Assembly: GCA_017437205.1 (NCBI GenBank)
Contig: JAFSBP010000075.1
Coordinates: 1-7,848, forward strand
Reading direction: 5' to 3'
DNA from: Lachnospiraceae bacterium
Lineage (GTDB): Bacteria; Bacillota; Clostridia; Lachnospirales; Lachnospiraceae
Length of the DNA stretch: 7,848 bases
Below, one piece after another: positions 1 to 5,241 of this stretch. Positions within the stretch are counted from its first letter, which is position 1. Each line of letters opens with the position of its first letter. Under the pieces are notes generated by a model. The model did no database searches. It was not told the DNA's origin and saw nothing but the letters and a program-made list of their open reading frames with translations. The translations under genes were made by a program, and so were the position numbers.

Positions 1-1077
1 CTCGTATTCGTTACACATCAATAAAAAAGCTCCTACTCCGATCAGCATATTTGTTTGTGTGCTGCGATTGACATAAAACTTATAGTCACCAAGACAGGTT
101 CCGATACAAATTCTCGGCACATTTAAGTTCCCGTTTCGATCAAATTCCACCGTGTTGATTACACCTCTGTATCCTTTTTCTGCATGCTTTTCGTAGTCAG
201 ACTCCAGCCATCCAAAACGTAATGCCTTTGACATTGCATATGTGTATAGTGCCGAACAGGAAGTCTCCAGCCAATTGTCTTTGCGTTCCCCCTCATTTAC
301 CACTTGATACCATAACCCGGTCTCCGGCTCCTGATACTTCGCCAATGCTCTCAGCATGGAAACTGCAACATCAATAAATTCCTGTCGTTTTGTATAACTC
401 TCCGGCAAATAAGATGCAATATCCACTGCTGCCACCACATACCAGCCCATGGCTCTTCCCCAAAACACCTCGGAAAGCCCTGTCTCGGAATCACACCATG
501 CGGCCTGTCGCGAAAAATCACACGCATGATAAAACAATCCTGTTTTTTCATCGCGCATCGCATCACGCATTAAGCACATCTGTGTGTACGCCATATCAAA
601 TAAACGCTCATCATGAAACATCAAACCACAACGCACTAACAAGGGACTCGCCATATAAAATCCATCCAACCACATCTGATCCTTCAAATGACGCATATGC
701 CAAAAGCCGCCATCAGGTGTAAAATCCCATTGCTTCAGCTTTTGAATCGCATTCTGCAATGCTATTTCATACTGCTCACATCCATATTGCTCGTAAAGGG
801 TCAGCAAAATAAGGCAGGGCATGATTCCGTCCAGCTCACGATCATGACAACAGGAAAATGTGCCATCCGGCAACAGTATGCTGTCGACCCACGACTTCAT
901 ATACTGCAAATATTTTTTATTCCCCGTCTGTTTCCATGTTCGTTCAAATCCACTCAGTAATACTCCCTGATGGTAATGAAATCTTCCTTTGGGCGGAAGC
1001 TCCTCCGCCTCAAATGATCTCATCATACTGTCGCAGCACAACATTGCATATTCTATTGGTTTTCGATTGCCTTGCAT
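1..1077 (-). CDS. yteR: Glycoside hydrolase family 105, unsaturated rhamnogalacturonyl hydrolase (YteR-like), C-terminus off window
   Basis: Translating the minus strand from the ATG at 1077 gives 359 uninterrupted codons to the left edge. Family members remove the 4,5-unsaturated galacturonate left on oligosaccharides by pectin or rhamnogalacturonan lyases, by hydration of the double bond, in the cytoplasm; no signal peptide is seen. From recall of B. subtilis YteR (373 aa), its active-site residues D88, H132, D143, H189, W211, R213 and W217 match here D83, H127, D138 (in MWLDGFYMASP), H184, W206, R208 and W212 (in FWGRAMGW), a constant offset of five. The tail includes WYQVVNEGERKDNWLETSCS (257-276) and GVGAFLLMCNEYE, so probably only about ten residues are missing. 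A strong GGGAGG ribosome site (1086-1091) sits 8 nt before the ATG. The gene was divergent from the transporter at 2964 before an IS inserted between them. Family call is firm; exact substrate (rhamnogalacturonan or another unsaturated uronide) is inferred. Confidence 0.93.
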   Translation of the reverse strand, partial: MQGNRKPIEYAMLCCDSMMRSFEAEELPPKGRFHYHQGVLLSGFERTWKQTGNKKYLQYMKSWVDSILLPDGTFSCCHDRELDGIMPCLILLTLYEQYGCEQYEIALQNAIQKLKQWDFTPDGGFWHMRHLKDQMWLDGFYMASPLLVRCGLMFHDERLFDMAYTQMCLMRDAMRDEKTGLFYHACDFSRQAAWCDSETGLSEVFWGRAMGWYVVAAVDIASYLPESYTKRQEFIDVAVSMLRALAKYQEPETGLWYQVVNEGERKDNWLETSCSALYTYAMSKALRFGWLESDYEKHAEKGYRGVINTVEFDRNGNLNVPRICIGTCLGDYKFYVNRSTQTNMLIGVGAFLLMCNEYE

Positions 1078-1111
1078 ATATCCAGCCTCCCTATTAATCC
1101 TGATTATTTAT

Positions 1112-1139
1112 ATTTTACCGCAATGTATACTTTTCTAAA
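1112..1139 (-). promoter_or_regulatory. Candidate promoter of the GH105 gene
   Basis: On the minus strand TTTAGA (1134-1139) and TAAAAT (1112-1117) are separated by 16 bp and lie about 35 bp upstream of the GH105 ATG. The -35 match is poor (4 of 6), as expected if an activator is needed. This is a pattern match only, in A+T-rich DNA. Confidence 0.3.
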
Positions 1140-1164
1140 AAGTAATAAATTAGAGGAGTTTTTT

Positions 1165-1222
1165 TACATTTCAGTGTTACAAAATCCATTCTCCGCCTTC
1201 CTGTTTTTCTCACTGAAATGTA
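1165..1222. promoter_or_regulatory. 12-bp perfect inverted repeat in the divergent regulatory region
   Basis: TACATTTCAGTG (1165-1176) is repeated exactly inverted as CACTGAAATGTA (1211-1222), 34 bp apart and 46 bp centre to centre. It lies between the GH105 gene and the transporter that was its divergent neighbour before the IS insertion. No T-tract follows either arm on either strand, so it does not look like a terminator. A pair of binding sites for a transcription regulator controlling both genes is the simplest reading; a hairpin in the GH105 5' leader is an alternative. The rest of 1078-1282 is A+T-rich and holds no credible gene. A TAAAAT at 1268-1273 may be the -10 of the original transporter promoter. 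Confidence 0.5.
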
Positions 1223-1277
1223 TAAATTTATCACTTCTTTCTACATTTTATTTAAAACTAAATTCGCTAAAATTAAA

Positions 1278-1282
1278 CTATC
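1278..1282. repeat. Left copy of the 5-bp target site duplication (CTATC)
   Basis: CTATC directly abuts the left terminal repeat and is repeated exactly at 2936-2940 directly after the right terminal repeat. IS1380-family elements typically duplicate 4-5 bp, so length and position fit. Confidence 0.9.
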
Positions 1283-1298
1283 CCTGAATTATTCATGA
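1283..1298 (+). repeat. Left terminal inverted repeat of the IS
   Basis: CCTGAATTATTCATGA is the exact reverse complement of 2920-2935. It overlaps a local palindrome, GAATTAT (1286-1292) and ATAATTC (1298-1304) around TCATG, so the left end can form a small cruciform. The subterminal motif CATGATAATTCG (1294-1305) recurs inverted at 2894-2905. Confidence 0.92.
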
Positions 1299-1380
1299 TA
1301 ATTCGTTTAACAGCGGTCAAAACCGCATAGTTACAGCATTTTCATTAAATATTGCTTTCACTCAATAAGTGAATGGAAAA

Positions 1381-1446
1381 AGAGACCATTCTATGGTAAA
1401 ATTTAGGTGTCGAAGCCAAACAATACCAAAGAAAGAAGGTCTCTCT
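1381..1446 (+). promoter_or_regulatory. Transposase leader: extended -10 and possible ribosome-site-masking stem
   Basis: TGGTAAAAT (1394-1402) fits an extended -10 element and would start a transcript near 1409. The ribosome site GAAGG (1435-1439) is 7 nt before the ATG at 1447. AGAGACC (1381-1387) is an exact inverted copy of GGTCTCT (1438-1444), which covers the end of the ribosome site and the spacer. Only transcripts starting upstream of 1381 would contain the first arm. A competing small hairpin ACCAT/ATGGT (1385-1397) uses some of the same bases. TTCACT/AGTGAA (1357-1373) is another small palindrome just upstream. Pattern evidence only. Confidence 0.4.
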
Positions 1447-2772
1447 ATGGATAGTTTACACTCATTGGCGTTAGAAAGCAATAGGCAAATGAAAATAAAT
1501 TTTGACGGAGGCGATCTCTCCTCCGACGCAGGCCTGCTCCTTGTAAAGGAGTTCGCCTGCAGGCTTGGTTTTGTGAAGCTTCTTAAATCTATGTTCAAAA
1601 CCAAGGATGCCGCACGGCTCCGTCATCATAAGGATGACGAAAACCTTTGGCAGATAATCTACCAGATTCTCGGTGCTTATTTCGAAGATGACTGTGCCGA
1701 CGAACTTGCCAATGATCCTGTCCTGACGGCCATCCTCGGCAAAAAGACGCTTGCTTCACAGCCTACACTGTCTAGATTTTTTAATCGGATGGATGAATCC
1801 ACGCTGGAACAGTTTTACTCTCTGATGCGCAGGTTCCGCAAAGTTGTGTATTCCATCAAGAAGCCTCAGCTTTTATTGGCGGATCTTGATTCCACACTTC
1901 TTGATACCTATGGGCATCAGGACGGAGAAGGATTTAACTTCCATTATCGGAAACATGGCTACCATCCGCTTGTCTGTTATGACGGAATGACCGGTGATCT
2001 TCTGAAAATCGAACTCCGTAACGGTACCGACTATACCTCCACAGGGGTTGCTGAGTTTCTGCAGCCGCTTTTGGATGAATTCCAGAATGATTATCCGGAA
2101 CTGCCGCTTTTACTTAGGGGAGACAGCGGTTTTGCCAAACCGGAGCTCTATGAGCAGTGCGAAACAAATGGTGTGTCCTATGTTATCCGCCTGAAGGAAA
2201 ACAACATTCTCCGCGAGCTTGCCGCAGATATCGATGAAGTTCTCACAGAAACAACGCAAAAGGACATGGTATCCTATGCGGTGAGTTATGGTGAATTCAT
2301 GTATCAGGCGAGATCATGGAAGTACCCCCGGCGAGTTGTATGCAAAGTGGAGAAACCGACAGACCAATTGATTCACATGTATACATTCATCGTTACAAAC
2401 ATGGACTCTTCACCGGAGGAACTCATCCGTTTCTACTGCAAAAGGGGCAGCATGGAAAACTTCATCAAGGAGAGCAAAAACGGTTTTGATTTCGCGGCCG
2501 TAAGCAGTTCATCAAAGATCGTGAATGCAAACCGTCTGCAGGTACATGCCTTGGCGTACAACATATTTAACTGGTTTAAGCGGCTGGCATTGCCTGCAAA
2601 GATGCGCAATCAGCAGATTGATACCATCCGGTTAAAGCTGCTGAAGATTGCCGCAAAGGTAATCCATTCAGCAAGATATATCGTCTTCAAGCTTTGTAGC
2701 AGCTGCCCATATAAAGATGAATTCTACGAAACATTGGAAAACATCCGCGGACTGCGGCCACAGCTGGAGTGA
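1447..2772 (+). CDS. IS1380-family DDE transposase
   Basis: Catalyses cut-and-paste transposition of its IS by binding the terminal repeats. From the ATG at 1447 the protein has 441 residues, normal for the family. The DDE triad is visible: D148 in LLADLDST, D226 in LLRGDSGF and E337 in the signature Y330-x2-R333-x3-E337-x6-K344 (FYCKRGSMENFIKESK). The N-terminus MKINFDGGDLSSDAGLLLVKE is the family's typical opening. The frame is open upstream to a GTG at 1369, but the ATG at 1447 is preferred because GAAGG lies 7 nt before it and the extra 26 residues do not resemble the family. No frameshift or stop is seen. Stop TGA at 2770-2772; about 160 bp of IS right end follows, with a 9-bp inverted repeat (2782-2790 and 2874-2882) and no further gene. 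Confidence 0.93.
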   Translation: MDSLHSLALESNRQMKINFDGGDLSSDAGLLLVKEFACRLGFVKLLKSMFKTKDAARLRHHKDDENLWQIIYQILGAYFEDDCADELANDPVLTAILGKKTLASQPTLSRFFNRMDESTLEQFYSLMRRFRKVVYSIKKPQLLLADLDSTLLDTYGHQDGEGFNFHYRKHGYHPLVCYDGMTGDLLKIELRNGTDYTSTGVAEFLQPLLDEFQNDYPELPLLLRGDSGFAKPELYEQCETNGVSYVIRLKENNILRELAADIDEVLTETTQKDMVSYAVSYGEFMYQARSWKYPRRVVCKVEKPTDQLIHMYTFIVTNMDSSPEELIRFYCKRGSMENFIKESKNGFDFAAVSSSSKIVNANRLQVHALAYNIFNWFKRLALPAKMRNQQIDTIRLKLLKIAAKVIHSARYIVFKLCSSCPYKDEFYETLENIRGLRPQLE

Positions 2773-2919
2773 TGAACAGTGGTGAACCTTGACTGTAAAA
2801 AAGCGATATATTTGCATTTACGGGAGTACTATGTCCTTTTTTAGGGAAAATCTCGTTGTGCAGACATCAATTGAAGGTTCACAAACAAAACAGCGAATTA
2901 TCATGGGTGAATTGGTAAC

Positions 2920-2935
2920 TCATGAATAATTCAGG
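2920..2935 (-). repeat. Right terminal inverted repeat of the IS
   Basis: TCATGAATAATTCAGG is the exact reverse complement of 1283-1298. A second inverted match to the left end, CGAATTATCATG (2894-2905), lies 14 bp inward. The repeat contains an ATG (2922) in frame with the transporter gene, but no good ribosome site precedes it. Confidence 0.92.
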
Positions 2936-2940
2936 CTATC
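2936..2940. repeat. Right copy of the 5-bp target site duplication (CTATC)
   Basis: Exact repeat of 1278-1282, directly outside the right terminal repeat and 23 bp before the transporter ATG. Confidence 0.9.
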
Positions 2941-2963
2941 CATTTGAATACGGGGGAAATAAT

Positions 2964-4241
2964 ATGAACAAATTTAGACAATTAATTAAAGACTTTGATT
3001 ATCAATGGGTAATCGTTTTTCTCTGTGTTTTGATGTTCGGAACTTCCATGGGTTTTGTGAGCAACGGAAACACCGGCTTTTATCTTCCTGCAATCACGGA
3101 GGCGCTTGATTTTTCACGAAGTGCCTTCTCAATTACCTCAACTATACGATTTGCAACAACGACCGGCATCAATCTGTTTTTTGGTCTCTTGATTCGTCGT
3201 TTTGGTACAAAAAAATTAATTTGCTCTGGATATTTCTTTCTAATGCTATTCTGTGTTACCAATGCGTTAGCCGAAACCTTGCCAGCATTTTATGTAGGAA
3301 GTATATTCTTAGGCGTCGGTCTGTCATTTACCGGAACCGCTATGGCTGGCAGCGTTGTAAGTAAATGGTGCAAAGGGAATCGTGGAACCATCATGGGAAT
3401 TATCACCGCAACCAACGGCATTGCCGGGGCTTTGGCAACTCAGATATTAGTTCCCATCATCCACCAAAAGGGCACAGTTTTCGGTTACAGACAATCTTAC
3501 TGGCTGGTTGTATTAATTCTGCTTCTGGCTCTTATCATAACTCTTTTTCTGTTTCGCGAAACCCCTCCAAGCCCTTCTCACCCAACACTAGCAAATCAAA
3601 AAAAGAAACGCCGCGGGCAAGAATGGAGTGGTATTAAATTCGAGGAAATTAAAAAACTGCCATTTTTCTATCTTACCCTGCTCTGCCTCTTTCTTTCAGG
3701 CATAATGCTAAATGGGTTGACCAATGTCTCCACCGTCCATATGTTAGATGTTGGACTTCATGAGGACTATGTCGCGATACTTGTCAGTATTAGTTCTCTA
3801 TTAGTGACAGGCACTAAATTTCTATCGGGAGTGGCCTATGACCGTTTCGGATTAAAAACTACATTAAAAACATGTAATATTGCTGCTGCCGTCTCCATGT
3901 TTTTACTGGCATTTGTCTCCAACAATAATTGGGGTAAACTGATAGCTGTTGCTTATTACCTTATTCACACACTGGCAACACCTCTCACCTCAATCATGAT
4001 ATCCATTCTCGCAACTGATTTATTTGGCGATATTTCTTATGACGAGGTTTCCGGACTTTTTGTTTCCGTGAGCACAGCAGGATTTGCTCTCGGTGCACCT
4101 GTCATGAATCTTGTCTATGATTTCTGGGGTACATATCAGCCTGCTTTATTGGTATGCGGACTATTGATGATAATCGTGACAATAATGTTCCAGTATATTA
4201 TCTCTGCTGCACATAAAAAAAGATTAGAAATAGAAGTGTAA
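2964..4241 (+). CDS. Major facilitator superfamily transporter (12 TM), probable uronate or organic-anion importer
   Basis: A 425-residue integral membrane protein with the usual two six-helix halves. The first membrane segment is roughly 14-36; the central basic loop (about 198-232, rich in K and R) divides the halves. The loop between helices 2 and 3 carries motif A as GLLIRRFGTKKL (74-85), and the second half has the equivalent GVAYDRFGLKTTL (289-301), which confirms the duplication. The start at 2964 is chosen because GGGGG (2952-2956) lies 7 nt before it; an in-frame ATG at 2922 falls in the IS end and lacks a ribosome site. Substrate is not shown by sequence. The divergent GH105 gene suggests a sugar acid or an oligosaccharide degradation product. 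The IS insertion 28 bp upstream probably removed the native promoter, so expression now may depend on the IS or be lost. Confidence 0.85.
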   Translation: MNKFRQLIKDFDYQWVIVFLCVLMFGTSMGFVSNGNTGFYLPAITEALDFSRSAFSITSTIRFATTTGINLFFGLLIRRFGTKKLICSGYFFLMLFCVTNALAETLPAFYVGSIFLGVGLSFTGTAMAGSVVSKWCKGNRGTIMGIITATNGIAGALATQILVPIIHQKGTVFGYRQSYWLVVLILLLALIITLFLFRETPPSPSHPTLANQKKKRRGQEWSGIKFEEIKKLPFFYLTLLCLFLSGIMLNGLTNVSTVHMLDVGLHEDYVAILVSISSLLVTGTKFLSGVAYDRFGLKTTLKTCNIAAAVSMFLLAFVSNNNWGKLIAVAYYLIHTLATPLTSIMISILATDLFGDISYDEVSGLFVSVSTAGFALGAPVMNLVYDFWGTYQPALLVCGLLMIIVTIMFQYIISAAHKKRLEIEV

Positions 4242-4265
4242 AAGAATGCTTTAACCTGTTTTTTT

Positions 4266-4306
4266 ACTCATTGTCGCTAGAAAGCAATAGACAGATGAAA
4301 ATAAAT
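4266..4306 (+). pseudogene. 41-bp relic of a second IS1380-type transposase gene
   Basis: This stretch matches 1460-1500 of the intact transposase gene at 37 of 41 positions. In the corresponding frame it reads SLSLESNRQMKIN against SLALESNRQMKIN. Three of the four differences are synonymous, so it came from a related but diverged functional element and is not a decayed copy of the same IS. Nothing recognisable of that element remains on either side: the match stops before the start codon and at the KIN codons. It lies 24 bp after the transporter stop, just upstream of the toxin-antitoxin promoter. Confidence 0.75.
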
Positions 4307-4339
4307 CAGTTTTACTTTTATATTTTTCCGTCTGATAGA

Positions 4340-4368
4340 TTGACTTTGCAATGCAATATGCATATAAT
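4340..4368 (+). promoter_or_regulatory. Promoter of the toxin-antitoxin operon
   Basis: TTGACT (4340-4345) and TATAAT (4363-4368) are separated by exactly 17 bp, close to the ideal vegetative promoter, with a likely transcript start near 4375 and a short leader before the antitoxin ATG at 4403. It is by far the best promoter match in the window. Confidence 0.82.
4356..4365. promoter_or_regulatory. Palindromic operator candidate for the RelB/DinJ antitoxin
   Basis: ATATGCATAT is a perfect 10-bp palindrome that overlaps the spacer and the first bases of the -10. TTGCA (4346-4350) and TGCAA (4374-4378) lie roughly symmetrically outside it. RelB/DinJ proteins bind such sites as ribbon-helix-helix dimers to repress their own operon; the site assignment here is inferred from position. 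Confidence 0.5.
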
Positions 4369-4402
4369 ATAAGTGCAATAGCATGGAAAGGAGTTGATAG
4401 GC

Positions 4403-4678
4403 ATGGCTACCACAACAAATTTCAGTGTCCGCATGGACAGCGATATTAAAAAACAGTGTGAAGCGATGTATGGTGAATTAGGCATTAACCTCACTACCGC
4501 TATCAATGTGTTTCTTCGCCAGTCTCTCCGTGTCGGCGGTTTTCCTTTTGATGTTCGCATAGAACAGCCAAATAAGGAGACGATTGCAGCAATGTTGGAA
4601 GCAGAACGCATTGCCCGCGATCCGTCTGTAAAACGTTACTCTGATGCAGAAGACGCACTGAGGGCCTTGAAAGAATGA
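4403..4678 (+). CDS. dinJ: Type II antitoxin, RelB/DinJ family
   Basis: A 91-residue antitoxin that would neutralise the adjacent YafQ-type toxin and repress the operon. The N-terminus TTTNFSVRMDSDIKKQCEAMYGELGINLTTAINVFLRQ (about 3-40) is the ribbon-helix-helix DNA-binding region: a short strand (NFSVRM) followed by two helices, as in RelB/DinJ. The charged C-terminal half (about 55-91) is the probable toxin-wrapping segment. The ATG at 4403 is chosen because AAAGGAG (4387-4393) lies 9 nt upstream; an in-frame TTG at 4394 would touch the ribosome site. Its stop overlaps the toxin start as ATGA, so the two are translationally coupled. Confidence 0.92.
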   Translation: MATTTNFSVRMDSDIKKQCEAMYGELGINLTTAINVFLRQSLRVGGFPFDVRIEQPNKETIAAMLEAERIARDPSVKRYSDAEDALRALKE

Positions 4679-4962
4679 ATAAACACTTAGACATCGTTTG
4701 GACAAACCAGTTCAAGAAGGATTACAAATTAGCAATGAAACGCCATCTAGATATTGACCTTCTTGACGACGTCATTCGAAAACTTGCAAGCGGAGAACAG
4801 CTTCCGGAAAAGAACAAAGACCACGCCTTGACCGGAAACTGGATTGGGCACCGCGAATGCCACATTCAACCAGATTGGCTGCTGGTCTATCGAATTGAGG
4901 ATGATTTGCTCATATTGACATTATCCCGAACAGGGACACACCGCGATCTGTTCGGAAAATAG
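4675..4962 (+). CDS. yafQ: Type II toxin, YafQ family (RelE-like) mRNA interferase
   Basis: A 95-residue toxin predicted to cleave mRNA on the ribosome. It aligns well with E. coli YafQ as I recall it: KDHALTGNWIGHRECHIQPDWLLVYRI against KDHPLQGSWKGYRDAHVEPDWILIYKL. The residues reported as important in YafQ (H50, H63, D67, W68, R83, H87, F91) are present here as H50, H63, D67, W68, R85, H89 and F93, so the toxin looks catalytically intact. Its ATG overlaps the antitoxin TGA and it has no strong ribosome site of its own, consistent with coupling. Such modules are commonly mobile; here it sits between an IS relic and an unexplained palindrome. Confidence 0.93.
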   Translation: MNKHLDIVWTNQFKKDYKLAMKRHLDIDLLDDVIRKLASGEQLPEKNKDHALTGNWIGHRECHIQPDWLLVYRIEDDLLILTLSRTGTHRDLFGK

Positions 4963-4980
4963 GAATGAGACACTCGGGTT

Positions 4981-5044
4981 TGATATGATTCCTCTTAAGT
5001 AGACAAGGTAAATAACCTGAATCTACTTAAGGAGGATCATATCA
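4981..5044. repeat. 64-bp near-perfect palindrome (MITE-like or RNA hairpin)
   Basis: The left arm 4981-5003 (TGATATGAT...TTAAGTAGA) and right arm 5022-5044 (TCTACTTAA...ATCATATCA) pair at 20 of 23 positions. Inside, AGGT (5006-5009) pairs with ACCT (5015-5018). It begins 18 bp after the toxin stop. No T-tract follows it on either strand, so it is not a standard terminator. It starts TG and ends CA like some insertion sequences, but I see no target duplication. It could be two abutted IS ends, a miniature transposable repeat, or an mRNA-stabilising hairpin for the toxin transcript. Confidence 0.75.
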
Positions 5045-5139
5045 CTTTCCCAGAAGTCATTCATGTTCATTCAATGCCACTATGTCATAATATGTGAACT
5101 TTTTTTGTATTTCATACCCATCTACTATAGTTATAATAA

Positions 5140-5185
5140 AAAACACTGCAAAGTCAATAAATCAGTACTGATTTCGCAGTGTTTT
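5140..5185. terminator. Bidirectional intrinsic terminator with nested palindrome
   Basis: AAAACACTGC (5140-5149) pairs perfectly with GCAGTGTTTT (5176-5185), and the loop contains a 16-bp perfect palindrome around CAGTACTG (5159-5174). A/T runs flank the G+C-containing stem on both sides, giving U-rich tails in either direction. It lies between the convergent toxin-antitoxin and uxuB transcription units and can end both. The remaining DNA in 5045-5241 is A+T-rich and holds no credible gene. Confidence 0.75.
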
Positions 5186-5215
5186 ATAATTATTTGTATT
5201 TATAACACAGGCGTC

Positions 5216-5235
5216 AAAAGGTATTTCAACCTTTT
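5216..5235 (-). terminator. Small hairpin just after the uxuB stop
   Basis: AAAAGGT (5216-5222) pairs with ACCTTTT (5229-5235) across a 6-nt loop, 7 bp beyond the uxuB stop codon. The stem is A/T-rich and the U-run short, so it is probably a weak terminator or transcript-end stabiliser upstream of the main terminator. Confidence 0.35.
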
Positions 5236-5241
5236 ATCTTC

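Larger units (their letters stand above)
1283..2935 (+). mobile_element. Complete IS1380-family insertion sequence
   Basis: The 1653-bp element is bounded by 16-bp perfect terminal inverted repeats beginning CCTGAATT and flanked by a 5-bp CTATC duplication. It carries one intact transposase gene with all DDE residues, so it could be functional. The intact ends and exact duplication suggest a fairly recent insertion. It sits between the GH105 gene and the transporter, oriented so that transposase and transporter are read in the same direction. Family assignment rests on the transposase; the exact ISfinder name cannot be given from sequence alone. Confidence 0.92.

Noticed and set aside
390..960. 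Plus-strand open frames opposite the GH105 gene
   Set aside because: The minus strand encodes a continuous GH105 protein with all key residues; the plus-strand translations show no family features.
1072..1287. 71-codon plus-strand frame in the intergenic region
   Set aside because: It is a low-complexity translation of A+T-rich regulatory DNA, has no ribosome site, overlaps the GH105 start and ends in the IS left end.
1283..4306. Composite transposon made of the IS, the transporter and the IS relic
   Set aside because: The 5-bp duplication flanks the intact IS alone, and the relic has no terminal repeat or matching duplication, so a mobile unit of this span is not supported.
5105..5137. Promoter and small RNA ending at the nested terminator, using TATAAT at 5132-5137
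   Set aside because: Possible -35 boxes are at unsuitable distances (15 or 21 bp), and the region is simply A+T-rich next to the terminator.
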